This document shows, one piece after another, positions 9,089 through 17,945 of a stretch of 64,000 bases of DNA (positions are counted from its first letter, which is position 1; every line of letters starts with the position of its first letter). The notes beneath the pieces were generated by a model. That model saw only the letters and a list, made by a program, of their open reading frames with translations, ran no database searches and was not told the origin of the DNA. The DNA is from DATBAX01 sp963723765 (GTDB lineage Bacteria; Acidobacteriota; Terriglobia; Terriglobales; Acidobacteriaceae): NCBI GenBank assembly GCA_963723765.1, contig CAVRSD010000005.1, positions 744,001 to 808,000 on the forward strand. The letters run 5' to 3'. Made by a program: the position numbers and the translations under genes.

Positions 9089-9937
9089 TCAGTATTGATA
9101 GAATCCGCGCCCGCTTTTCTTGCCCAGCCAGCCGGCGTCCACCATCTTGATCAGCAAAGGACAGGGCCGGTACTTGGGATCGCCCAGACCAGCCTGCAAC
9201 ACGCGCATGATGTCCAGGCAAACGTCGAGGCCAATGAAATCCGCCAGGGTCAATGGGCCCATGGGATGCGCCATGCCCAGCTTGAACACTTCATCGACCG
9301 CTTCCGGCGTGGCCACCCCTTCCATGACGGCGAACATAGCTTCATTCAGCAGCGGCATCAGCACGCGGTTGGAGACGAACCCCGGTGCGTCGTTGACCTC
9401 GACTGGCGTTTTCTCCAGCTTGAGCGCGAGGTCGCGCACGGCCTGGAAAGTTTCATTCGACGTGGCCAGACCACGAATGATTTCGATCAGCTTCATGACC
9501 GGCACGGGATTGAAAAAATGCATTCCGATGACTTTGTCTGGCCGGCGGGTCCATGCCGCCAGTTTGGTAATAGAAATCGACGATGTGTTCGAAGCGAGAA
9601 TGACTTCCGGGCGGCAGATGCGGTCGAGGTCGCTGAATATTTCTTTTTTTATTTCAATTTTTTCCGTGGCTGCTTCCACCACAAAATCACAGGCGGCAAG
9701 TTGCGAACGCTCGAGCGCAGTGACAATTCTTTGTAGCGTGGAAGCTTTCACTTCCGCAGTAATCTTGTTCTTCGCAACTTCACGATCGAGATTCTTAGAG
9801 ATCGCCGCCAGACCACGATCCAGGAAACTCTGCTGTACATCGCACAACACCACGTCATAGCCACTGCGCGCGAAAACGTGGGCTATGCCATTGCCCATGG
9901 TCCCGGCGCCAATGACTCCCACACGTTGGATCTCCAT
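9089..9937 (-). CDS. hbd: 3-hydroxybutyryl-CoA dehydrogenase
   Basis: A 282-residue NAD-dependent dehydrogenase that interconverts 3-hydroxyacyl-CoA and acetoacetyl-CoA. The start has a strong ribosome site (GGGGAGGG). The N-terminal Rossmann motif is VGVIGAGTMGNGIAHVFA. The catalytic region reads ASNTSSISITKLA, then HFFNPVPVMKLIEII with the catalytic His, and NDAPGFVSNRVLMPLLNEA. The C-terminal dimerisation domain ends GKKSGRGFYQY, as in Hbd/PaaH. Length and motif order are normal. It stands alone, with no thiolase or crotonase beside it. Confidence 0.93.
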   Translation of the reverse strand: MEIQRVGVIGAGTMGNGIAHVFARSGYDVVLCDVQQSFLDRGLAAISKNLDREVAKNKITAEVKASTLQRIVTALERSQLAACDFVVEAATEKIEIKKEIFSDLDRICRPEVILASNTSSISITKLAAWTRRPDKVIGMHFFNPVPVMKLIEIIRGLATSNETFQAVRDLALKLEKTPVEVNDAPGFVSNRVLMPLLNEAMFAVMEGVATPEAVDEVFKLGMAHPMGPLTLADFIGLDVCLDIMRVLQAGLGDPKYRPCPLLIKMVDAGWLGKKSGRGFYQY

Positions 9938-10017
9938 GGCGGGCCCTCCCCTGCCAGAAAACCCCCGAGTCTAACACTTTCGCGACAAGCTCTGGCAAAG
10001 TCGAAGCCAAAGAATAA

Positions 10018-10040
10018 GGGCCGCCGATGATTGGCGGCCC
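10018..10040 (-). terminator. Rho-independent terminator after the PEGA pseudokinase gene
   Basis: A perfect 8-bp GC stem (GGGCCGCC / GGCGGCCC) with a 7-base loop is followed on the minus strand by TTATTCTTT. It lies about 30 bp after the stop at 10071. Confidence 0.75.
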
Positions 10041-10070
10041 AGCAAGTTTCCAGAACAAATGCCGATTCGC

Positions 10071-12515
10071 TTATTCCCGCTCCAGGGTTTCGTCCACGAC
10101 TACTTTCCCGGCTTTGTCGACATTGATGACCTTATGCACGCTCTTGAATCCAGACAAAGTAATATCGACCGTATAGGCACCGGGGTTGAGCGAGAAATCT
10201 ACCGGTGAATTCTTGTCAATAATGCGGTTATTGATGGCGATCTGAGCGCCTTTGGGTTGGGTCTTGACGCTTACTGCGCCCATTCCCGCCGTGTCGCCAC
10301 TGCCACCGAACATCTTCTTGAACTTACCGCCAATCTTGATATCGTTCGTGCTGCCGAGGGCCGTCAGCGCAGGCGATAGGTGGATGGTTTGGCCAATTTG
10401 CAGGTTTGCCGTGGTGGCCTCTTCCAGATAGCCTTGTTTCTTAAATACGAAAGAGTGGCTGCCGGCTTTGTCCACGTTGAATTGCGCTGGGGTGACATGC
10501 CCGGTGTCCTTGCCATCCATGAAAATGGCGGCTCCGGCCGGGGTACTGGCCACGGACAGAGTGGCTGTAAGTTGTGCCAACTGGACTACCAGGAACGATT
10601 TGCTTCCCGACCCAACTTCCACGCTGCGCGTTTCCGAGGCATAGCCCGGCTTGCTGACGATAATGGTGTGCTGGCCTGGCGTCAGACCCGCCATATTGTA
10701 AGGCGTAGCCCAGCTGGGATCATTGCGTCCGTCCACCGAGACCTGTGCTCCACCGGGCGTCGAACTCACGTTCAACTGTCCTGGAATGATGGCGGGCGCG
10801 AGGGCTGGCGCTTTTGTTTTCTTCTTGTTGTTAGCGGCATACTTCGGCTTCACGGATACGACGGGTGGTGCCGTGGTTACCGGTTCCGGAGCCACCTGCT
10901 GTGGCGCAGGCGAGGCAATAGACGCACTTTTAGTCGATGGGGTCTGCGCCGGAACTGCACTTGGTTGAGCAACCGTGGCAGCCGATTGCGCCGGTCCGGC
11001 GTCATCGTCGGAATTTTCGGAACGGATGTGGAACACGATTCCCACCACGATGATCAGAATGATTCCAACCGCGCCCGCAATCGAATAGAAGAATAGTTTT
11101 GGCGGAGTCTTTTTGATTTCCGTGACCGCCTTCCGTGCCACCTCGCGAGGCTGCACTTTCGGCTTTTCGGGAGCGGTGTTCTTGAACACTGCGGTCTTCA
11201 CCACATCGACGGCCTCAGGCGCCTCTTCGACCGCAGGCGGTGGCGTAGGCGCGACATAAACTTCTTTCATCGGTGGCAGTTCGTTGATTTCGGAAAAACT
11301 CCGCCCGGCTTTGTCGTTCGTCGTCCTGGATTCGTCCATCATCGGATCGACGGTGACGTGTGACGATTCGGTCTCAGCTTCGGCAGGCGCTAAAGCTGGA
11401 GCGGCGGCAGACATCGTGGCTGCTTCCTGGCTTGCTGTTGAAACTGGATTCTTCGCAAGCGAGCGGCCGGAGGGCGGGGTTGAATCCGCCGGCAAATTTT
11501 TCGGTTTTGCAATGGTGGTCGTACCACTGCCAGCGTTGGCACCCGCCGCGGCGGCGGCAACCCTTGGCGACACGGCGACTTTCGCGACCGGCGCCGCTGC
11601 CTTCTGTGGAGGGGTGTTGCCTGCAGACGTATATTTTTGGGGCGCGCTGGGTGGTTTGGGTGCAGCCGGGACCGCCTTCGCCGCCACCGGAGTTTTCACC
11701 GGGCTTTCTTTGCAGCGTTCGAGATCGTTCACCATGTCCTGGCCCGACTGATAACGTTCTTCCGGGTCCTTGGACAACGACTTCATAATCACCTGGCTCA
11801 ATACGGGATGGGCTTTGCGATTAATCTGGTCGGGCGGCGGAGGTGTCATTTCCGAAATCGATTGCCGCACCTGGTCCGCATCATCTCCATCAAAAGCTTT
11901 CCGTTCCGTGACCATTTCATAGAGGATGGCGCCCAGGCTGAACAAATTTGAACGGGCATCCAGCGGGTCTCCACGCAACTGCTCCGGAGACATGTAATGC
12001 AAAACTTCGGGGGGCGCACCGGAAGCATGCACCGCCAGCGATCCCATGGTCGAGGTTCCGAAACCCAGGATCTTCACGATGCCGTCCCATTGCACCATGA
12101 TTTTCGACGGCTCCAGTGAGTGGTGTACAACTTTATGTCCGCGCGCGTGATCAAGGCCCTGGCAGGATTGGCGGGCGATGTCCATGAGGTCCCAAACCGA
12201 GAACCCCTCTTTCCGCGCCAGCATAGTACCAATGCTGTTGCCTTGCACGTACTCCATGGAGGCGCAGAGTTGTCCTTCAATTTCTTCCGCTCCGTAGAGC
12301 ACTGCTATGTTGTGGCTGTTGAGGACTTTCGAACTCGCGACTTCTTCCTGAACGGTGGACACCAGCGCCGCGGCCTGCTCACCCAAGAGCTCGAGCTTGA
12401 TGGCCTTCAGGGCGACAGTCTGTCCGCTCACCGTGTCCGACGCTTTGTAGACGGAGCCAATCGCGGATTGCGCAATATCACTTTGTATTTCGAAGCGGCC
12501 GATTTTATTAGACAT
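10071..12515 (-). CDS. Pseudokinase-like Ser/Thr kinase homologue with three PEGA domains
   Basis: An 814-residue protein taken from the ATG at 12515 (MSNKIGRFEI). Residues 8-270 align by eye to a Hanks-type kinase: K37 in VALKAIK, MSPEQL near 175 and DARSNLFSLG at 186-195 are present. The catalytic HRD is HHS (131-133), the following Lys and Asn are E135 and K138, and DFG is GFG (151-153). The glycine loop has lost two of three glycines (A15, S17, G20). ATP-dependent phosphotransfer is therefore unlikely. A long Ala/Pro/Lys linker (271-470) leads to one membrane helix (474-497). A second linker leads to three PEGA domains (about 578-646, 650-715, 745-811), which should lie outside the membrane. 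A terminator follows. PEGA modules are surface-binding folds; the ligand is unknown. Confidence 0.88.
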   Translation of the reverse strand: MSNKIGRFEIQSDIAQSAIGSVYKASDTVSGQTVALKAIKLELLGEQAAALVSTVQEEVASSKVLNSHNIAVLYGAEEIEGQLCASMEYVQGNSIGTMLARKEGFSVWDLMDIARQSCQGLDHARGHKVVHHSLEPSKIMVQWDGIVKILGFGTSTMGSLAVHASGAPPEVLHYMSPEQLRGDPLDARSNLFSLGAILYEMVTERKAFDGDDADQVRQSISEMTPPPPDQINRKAHPVLSQVIMKSLSKDPEERYQSGQDMVNDLERCKESPVKTPVAAKAVPAAPKPPSAPQKYTSAGNTPPQKAAAPVAKVAVSPRVAAAAAGANAGSGTTTIAKPKNLPADSTPPSGRSLAKNPVSTASQEAATMSAAAPALAPAEAETESSHVTVDPMMDESRTTNDKAGRSFSEINELPPMKEVYVAPTPPPAVEEAPEAVDVVKTAVFKNTAPEKPKVQPREVARKAVTEIKKTPPKLFFYSIAGAVGIILIIVVGIVFHIRSENSDDDAGPAQSAATVAQPSAVPAQTPSTKSASIASPAPQQVAPEPVTTAPPVVSVKPKYAANNKKKTKAPALAPAIIPGQLNVSSTPGGAQVSVDGRNDPSWATPYNMAGLTPGQHTIIVSKPGYASETRSVEVGSGSKSFLVVQLAQLTATLSVASTPAGAAIFMDGKDTGHVTPAQFNVDKAGSHSFVFKKQGYLEEATTANLQIGQTIHLSPALTALGSTNDIKIGGKFKKMFGGSGDTAGMGAVSVKTQPKGAQIAINNRIIDKNSPVDFSLNPGAYTVDITLSGFKSVHKVINVDKAGKVVVDETLERE

Positions 12516-13046
12516 TATCTTCCTAGCCTCAAATAGGCAAAAACTAAGGAAAAATCTTCCAGCGCCAGATGCTGGTGAATCGTCCCGGGGAAAGGAGATT
12601 TCAGCTAAGGATAATGCCCGGCGACAACAGATGGGAGTTACGAAGGTAATTGTGTTTTTGGAGTATTCCCCCACTGCGACGAGGCCCGCTCACGAGTCTG
12701 CTCGCCTCGGGGAAATGCTCTATGGAAATGAAGGGTGCAGATGATAACCAACCGGGTTTTTTGAAGGGGTAGTTTCGAAATTCTTTCGCTTCCGCCCCGT
12801 AACTTTTGGACGTGACAGAACGTTATGGTATTGAGAGCTTTCGTCAAGGTGACATTTGTCATTCCTGGGTGATGACGATCTCCACTGGCAGAAGAAAACC
12901 GGTTCCCTGACTATAGAAATCCGGGAGAAACCGCGGCTTGTCGAGGCAGTTTCATTCGACTATGCTGGATGGCAATTAGTATCAGTACGAGTTCTGGGGC
13001 GCGTCCACTCGGCGGTTCTGGTGTGCTTCCTATCGGAGTTTGAATC
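12516..13046. other. Divergent intergenic region, no supported gene
   Basis: This 531-bp gap separates the PEGA gene from the export operon. A 74-codon minus-strand frame (12638-12862) has no ribosome site or family features, so I do not call it. The region holds the inverted repeat TGACATTTGTCA (12850-12861) and, closer to the operon, a plausible promoter listed separately. Confidence 0.5.
12938..12966 (+). promoter_or_regulatory. Putative sigma-70 promoter of the export operon
   Basis: TTGTCG (12938-12943) and TATGCT (12961-12966) are separated by 17 bp, about 80 bp upstream of the first permease start. Both boxes deviate from consensus, so this is only a candidate. Confidence 0.4.
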
Positions 13047-14198
13047 ATGACCCTAACCCGTTTTGTCAGCAAGAACGCCTTTCGCAATAAGCGGCGCAGC
13101 ATTTTGACGGTATTGAGCGTAGGCTTCTCGCTGTTGCTGCTCACCATGATGATGTCCATTTGGCGCAGCTTCTATGTTGACAATGGAAGCCAGCAATCGG
13201 CCCTTAGGCTCATCACCCGGCACAAAGTTTCTTTGACGTTTGAAATGCCCGCCTACTATCGGGAAAAAATTCGCGCGCTGCCCGGGGTAGCTCAGGTGAC
13301 CCCGATGAACTGGTTTGGCGGCAACTATAAGGACGCCAACAAGTCGCAGAATTTCTTTGCACAATTCGGCACCGACCCCGAGGAGTTTTTTAAGGTTTAT
13401 CCGGAGTGGAAAATTCCGGCAGACCAACTCGAAGCCTGGCAGAAGGACCGTGCCGGAGCCATTGTGGATCCAGACCTGGCCAAAAAATACGGTTGGAAGA
13501 TCGGGGATCACATCATCATTCAGGGCGCCACCTTCCCGGTTGATCTGGAGCTGACCATCCGCGGAATCTACACCCCGGACCAGGCCACCAACACCCTTTA
13601 CTACAACCAGAAGTATGTGGAAGAAGCTGTCTCTTTCCTCAAGGGCCAGACCGGCTTCTTCTCTATTCTTGCGCAGTCACCTCAGGACGTCGGCAAGATC
13701 GGCCCCGAGGTAGACGACATGTTCCGTAACTCGCCGCAGCCTACCAAAACAGAGACCGAAAAAGCCTTCCAGTTGGGCTTTGTCGCCATGCTAGGCAACG
13801 TGAAGGCATTTATTCTCAGCATCTGTTCGGCTGTGGTTTTCGCCATTCTGCTGGTTTCCGCCAACACCATGGCGATGTCGATCCGCGAGCGCACCCGCGA
13901 AGTGGCGGTGTTGAAGACTTTGGGATTTACTCGCAGCACTATCCTCGGTTTATTCATCGGGGAAGCAGTCACGCTGGCGCTGGTTGGAGGAATCCTCGGC
14001 TCTTTCGCCGGCTTCTTGCTCGGCAGCGGTGCGGCCAAGGCGGCTGGCGGCTTCTTCGGAGATGCCCTCAAAGTTCATCCCGCGACCATGCTGGTAGCTT
14101 GGGTGGTAGCCGCTTTGGTCGGGTTCCTGAGTGCCATCGTGCCGTCCTATAACGCTTCACGGATCGGTATCGTGGATGGTTTACGTCATATCGGTTGA
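13047..14198 (+). CDS. ABC transporter permease, FtsX/MacB type (first of three)
   Basis: A 383-residue inner-membrane protein with the FtsX/MacB layout: one N-terminal helix (SILTVLSVGFSLLLLTMMM), a large periplasmic domain (about residues 45-250), then three helices (VKAFILSICSAVVFAILLV, LFIGEAVTLALVGGILGSF, TMLVAWVVAALVGFLSAIV). The cytoplasmic loop MSIRERTREVAVLKTLGFTR is the coupling segment typical of this family. It heads a five-gene operon ending with an ATPase at 17942. It is a close paralogue of the next gene, about two thirds identical by eye in the first 175 residues. Substrate unknown; this class moves lipids, peptides or drugs across the periplasm rather than importing. Confidence 0.92.
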   Translation: MTLTRFVSKNAFRNKRRSILTVLSVGFSLLLLTMMMSIWRSFYVDNGSQQSALRLITRHKVSLTFEMPAYYREKIRALPGVAQVTPMNWFGGNYKDANKSQNFFAQFGTDPEEFFKVYPEWKIPADQLEAWQKDRAGAIVDPDLAKKYGWKIGDHIIIQGATFPVDLELTIRGIYTPDQATNTLYYNQKYVEEAVSFLKGQTGFFSILAQSPQDVGKIGPEVDDMFRNSPQPTKTETEKAFQLGFVAMLGNVKAFILSICSAVVFAILLVSANTMAMSIRERTREVAVLKTLGFTRSTILGLFIGEAVTLALVGGILGSFAGFLLGSGAAKAAGGFFGDALKVHPATMLVAWVVAALVGFLSAIVPSYNASRIGIVDGLRHIG

Positions 14199-14204
14199 GA
14201 AGTC

Positions 14205-15356
14205 ATGACTCTGAGCAGCTTTGTCGTCAAGAACGCGTTTCGCAACAAGCGCCGCAGCATTCTCACGGTGCTGAGCATCAGCTTTTCCCTCCTCCTGCTC
14301 ACGTTGATGATGACGATCTGGCGCAGCTTTTATCTTGACCAGGGTGCGCCAGATTCCGCCAAGCGAGTGATCACCCGCCACCGGGTTTCACTGAGCTTTC
14401 TGCTTCCTGGGTATTACCGGGACAAAATTCGCGCCATTCCAGGAGTGATCGCGGTAGCGCCCATGTCGTTCTTCGGCGGCAAATACAAGGACGACCGGCC
14501 TGAGAATACTTTTGCGCAGTTTGCCACCGATCCAGACGAATATCTTAACGTGGCGTCGGACAAAATAGTGCCCGCCGATCAGTTAGCCGATTGGCAACAT
14601 GACCGTGCTGGGGCCATGGTGGACGTGGAACTGGCGAAGAAATTCGGCTGGAAGATCGGCGACCGTATTACCTTGCAGGGAACGTTCTTCCCGGTGAATC
14701 CCGAACTCACCATCCGTGCCATGTTCACCATGGACCCTGCGCCTCATTCCATGTACTTCAACGCCAAGTATCTGGATGAAGCGTTGCCCTGGCTCAAAAC
14801 TCAGGCGGATTTCTTCGATACGCGGGTTGCATCCGAGAAAGATGTTCCGGCAGTCGCACAGGCCATCGACGAGATGTTCCGCAATTCGCCCAATCCCACC
14901 AAGACCGAGAGTGAGCACGCCTTCCGGCTTTCTTTTGTTGCCATGATGGGCAATGTAAAAGCATTTATCCTCAGTATTTGTGGAGCGGTGGTCTTCGCGA
15001 TTCTTCTGGTATCAGCGAATACTATGGCAATCTCGATTCGCGGCCGCACTCGCGAAGTAGCTTTGCTGAAAACGTTGGGGTTTACTCGCAGCCGCGTGCT
15101 TTCGCTTTTTGTCGGCGAGTCGATTGCGCTGTCGGTGGCTGGGGGTCTGATCGGCGTCCTGGCGGCGACTGGTTTTGTGCAGCTGATCGCGCACTCGCCG
15201 GCCACCATTGGAGTCCCCATGCGTTTTGCGGTGACACTGCCCACCATGCTGGTGGCTCTATTGATTGCCGCGGCAGTAGGTTTGCTCAGTGCCGGCTTGC
15301 CGGCTTACCACGCCTCGCGCGTGAGCATCGTTGAAGCCTTGCGACACATAGGATAA
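14205..15356 (+). CDS. ABC transporter permease, FtsX/MacB type (second; tandem duplicate)
   Basis: A 383-residue protein, the same length as the preceding permease, starting 6 bp after its stop and beginning with nearly the same residues (KNAFRNKRRSILTVLS in both). It shares the four-helix plan, the large periplasmic domain with NSPNPTKTESEHAF (NSPQPTKTETEKAF in its neighbour), and the coupling loop SIRGRTREVALLKTLGFTR. A tandem duplication followed by divergence is the simplest reading. The pair could act as a heterodimer or serve different partners; the sequence does not decide. Confidence 0.92.
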   Translation: MTLSSFVVKNAFRNKRRSILTVLSISFSLLLLTLMMTIWRSFYLDQGAPDSAKRVITRHRVSLSFLLPGYYRDKIRAIPGVIAVAPMSFFGGKYKDDRPENTFAQFATDPDEYLNVASDKIVPADQLADWQHDRAGAMVDVELAKKFGWKIGDRITLQGTFFPVNPELTIRAMFTMDPAPHSMYFNAKYLDEALPWLKTQADFFDTRVASEKDVPAVAQAIDEMFRNSPNPTKTESEHAFRLSFVAMMGNVKAFILSICGAVVFAILLVSANTMAISIRGRTREVALLKTLGFTRSRVLSLFVGESIALSVAGGLIGVLAATGFVQLIAHSPATIGVPMRFAVTLPTMLVALLIAAAVGLLSAGLPAYHASRVSIVEALRHIG

Positions 15357-15368
15357 GCGAAGAAATTT

Positions 15369-16532
15369 ATGGCGATTCCCATCAGCTACAACGTTCGCAA
15401 TTTGAGGCTGCGCAAAGGCCTGACCATCATGACTGCGCTGGGTATCGCGTTGACGGTCACCACCGCAATTTTTCTGATGGCCCTGCTGGCCGGGCTGCAG
15501 CGCGCTTTCGTTAGTAGCGGCAATTCATTGAATGTACTGGTGATGCGTAAGGGATCGAACGCGGAGCTCTCCGGCGGGTTCGATGCCCAGAGCTTGCCTA
15601 CGCTTAAAACTCTGCCCGGCATCGCTACGGATAGCCACGGCGACCCAATGGTTTCGGGAGAATGGGTAGTGGTAATTGTCCTGCCGCGTAAAGATGGAAC
15701 CGGCGAAACCAATGTCACGGTACGCGGGATGATGCCGGATGGCCTCGAAATCCGTCCTTCCGCCAAGTTGGCCGAGGGACGCTGGTTTACTCCGGGCCAG
15801 CGGGAGGTTGTGGTCAGTGAATCCATTCATAAGCGTTTCGCGCATGCGAATGTAGGAGACACTTTGCAATTCGGTAAGGGCACTTGGCAAGTCGTAGGGA
15901 TCTTCGACGCTGGCGGCTCAGCCTATGAATCGGAAATTTGGGGTGACGTAAACCAGATGGCTTCCGACTTCGATCGTCAGGGCGCTTTCGGTTCAGCCTA
16001 TTTGCGGGCTACCGATCCAGTTTCCGCGGATGCTCTGGTGCATCGCGTCAGTGATGATCAACGTTTGAAGCTTGACGGCATGCTGGAGACCGAGTACTAC
16101 GCCAAGCAAACCAGTTCCGGCAATGTCATCAAGTTTATTGGCTGGTTTGTGGCAATTATTATGGCGGTAGGATCGAGCTTTGCCGCTATGAATACCATGT
16201 ACGCTGCGGTAGCCTACCGCTCGCGCGAAATCGCCACTTTGCGGGTGATCGGCTTCTCACGTCCCAGCATTCTTACTTCGTTCGTTTTCGAGTCATTGTT
16301 GCTATCGCTTTTGGGAGCTATGGCCGGGATCTTGCTGATGTTGCCGTTTAATGGCATGACTACGGGTACGCAGAACGCCGTCACTTTCAGCGAAGTCGTT
16401 TTCAGCCTGCGGATGACGCCGGGGGTTGTGGGAGCCGCTGTTGCTTTCGCTTTATTGATGGGCATCGTTGGCGGGATTGCACCCGCATGGCATGCCTCGC
16501 GCCGGGAAATCCTGGCTGCGTTGAGAGACTAG
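15369..16532 (+). CDS. ABC transporter permease, FtsX/MacB type (third, divergent)
   Basis: A 387-residue permease 12 bp after the second one. The plan is the same: N-terminal helix (GIALTVTTAIFLMALLAGL), periplasmic domain, three C-terminal helices and a coupling loop (VAYRSREIATLRVIGFSRPSI). Its sequence differs clearly from the other two (LRLRKGLTIMTALG instead of AFRNKRRSILTVLS). It is therefore an older paralogue and a candidate second half of a heterodimer. The C-terminus keeps the family ending (APAWHASRREILAALRD). Confidence 0.92.
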   Translation: MAIPISYNVRNLRLRKGLTIMTALGIALTVTTAIFLMALLAGLQRAFVSSGNSLNVLVMRKGSNAELSGGFDAQSLPTLKTLPGIATDSHGDPMVSGEWVVVIVLPRKDGTGETNVTVRGMMPDGLEIRPSAKLAEGRWFTPGQREVVVSESIHKRFAHANVGDTLQFGKGTWQVVGIFDAGGSAYESEIWGDVNQMASDFDRQGAFGSAYLRATDPVSADALVHRVSDDQRLKLDGMLETEYYAKQTSSGNVIKFIGWFVAIIMAVGSSFAAMNTMYAAVAYRSREIATLRVIGFSRPSILTSFVFESLLLSLLGAMAGILLMLPFNGMTTGTQNAVTFSEVVFSLRMTPGVVGAAVAFALLMGIVGGIAPAWHASRREILAALRD

Positions 16533-16580
16533 TTCCACGGAACTAAAGCGTTTCGATATACGTTTGAACTTTTATAGACT

Positions 16581-17945
16581 ATGCCAATTGATTCCAAACA
16601 CGCTGATCTTCAAGGTCTTCGCATCGACCGCTCCGCATTCCAGCATGAGCCGCCGAAGTGGTCCCGACGTTTCATCATCGCCGGGATTGTCGCGGTTGTT
16701 TTTCTTGGCGCAATCGTCGTTGCTTACCGCCTGTTCGCATCAGATACCCCCGAGGTAACGGTGGCTCGAGCTGAGGCTCAGAGCAGCAACATGGGTGGTA
16801 CCGTTCTTTCCGCTACCGGCTACATCGTGGCCCATCACAAGATCAATCTGAACTCCAAGGTGACAGGCCGGGTGAAATGGATCGGCGTGGAAAAAGGAGA
16901 CAAGGTCAAGGAAGGCCAAGTCCTGGTGCGGCTCGAAGATGATGAATTCCGCGCCCAGTATGAACAAGCGCAAGGCGCAGCAGAAAACGCAAAAGCCTAT
17001 CTGCTGGAATTGCAGAATGGATCGCGTCCTGAAGAAGTGCAGCAGGCGCAGCATAATCTCGATGAGGCCAGAGCCACGCTGGCTGACGACAAAATTACTC
17101 TGGATCGCACCCGCGACCTTGCGGCACAAGGTGTGCTTTCAAAGCAAGCGCTTGATGATGCGACTGGAAAGTTTGGGGCCGATCAGCAGAGAGTAAATTC
17201 TTTGGATAAAGCTTTCCAATTGGCCAAACTCGGTCCTCGTACCGAGGAAATCGCCCGGGCGAAAGGGGCACTGATGCAAGCTCAGGGGCAAGCGGACTAT
17301 GCCAAGTCCTTGCTCGACGCCACCGTGATCCGTGCCCCGGTGACTGGGACCATCCTTGATCGCGCCGCCGAGAAAGGCGAACTCGTGACCTCAGGATTTG
17401 CCAGTACGGCCGAAGGCGGTCCGCAAGGCTTGGTCGTTTCCCTGGCCGATCTGAACGATCTCCAGGTGGAACTTGATATCGCACAGGATGACTTTTCCAA
17501 ACTCGGGCCTAATCAGAAAGGCATTGTCACCGTGGATGCTTATCCCGACCGCAAGTATGACGGCGTGATTGCCCAGATTTCTCCCGAAGCCAACCGGCAA
17601 AAAGCAACGGTACAGGTAAAGGTCCAGATTGAGAATCCTGATTCCTATCTTCGTCCGGACATGAATGCAACGGTAAAATTCCTGGCCGACGAGACCAAAA
17701 ACACGAACACCACTTCGCAGCCCGTCGGCGCTTTTGTGCCCACCACCGCGATCCACGATCATGAAGGCAAGAAGGTTGTCTTCATCGCTTTCGATGAAAA
17801 GGCATTAATGCGGCAAGTCCAAATCCTCTCGCAACGCAGCGGCGGATTTTTAGTGCAAGGCCTCAATGGAGGCGAGAGCGTCATCATTTCGGCCCCAGAA
17901 AACCTGAAAGACGGGGACAAAATCAAGATTAAGGGACAATCATGA
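16581..17945 (+). CDS. HlyD/MacA-like periplasmic adaptor protein
   Basis: A 454-residue membrane-fusion protein. It has a short cytoplasmic start, one helix (FIIAGIVAVVFLGAIVVAYRLF, about 31-52), a biotinyl-lipoyl-like half (ATGYIVAHHKINLNSKVTG), a coiled-coil hairpin with Ala/Gln/Glu-rich repeats (about 105-235), the second lipoyl half (ATVIRAPVTGTILDRAAEKGE) and a beta-barrel region ending in PENLKDGDKIKIKGQ. Such adaptors link an inner-membrane ABC permease to an outer-membrane channel. No TolC-like gene is in this operon. Its last 4 bp overlap the ATPase start. Confidence 0.92.
   Translation: MPIDSKHADLQGLRIDRSAFQHEPPKWSRRFIIAGIVAVVFLGAIVVAYRLFASDTPEVTVARAEAQSSNMGGTVLSATGYIVAHHKINLNSKVTGRVKWIGVEKGDKVKEGQVLVRLEDDEFRAQYEQAQGAAENAKAYLLELQNGSRPEEVQQAQHNLDEARATLADDKITLDRTRDLAAQGVLSKQALDDATGKFGADQQRVNSLDKAFQLAKLGPRTEEIARAKGALMQAQGQADYAKSLLDATVIRAPVTGTILDRAAEKGELVTSGFASTAEGGPQGLVVSLADLNDLQVELDIAQDDFSKLGPNQKGIVTVDAYPDRKYDGVIAQISPEANRQKATVQVKVQIENPDSYLRPDMNATVKFLADETKNTNTTSQPVGAFVPTTAIHDHEGKKVVFIAFDEKALMRQVQILSQRSGGFLVQGLNGGESVIISAPENLKDGDKIKIKGQS

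Noticed and set aside
12638..12862. 74-codon minus-strand frame upstream of the PEGA gene
   Set aside because: No ribosome site, biased composition and no recognisable features. It lies in a probable promoter region.
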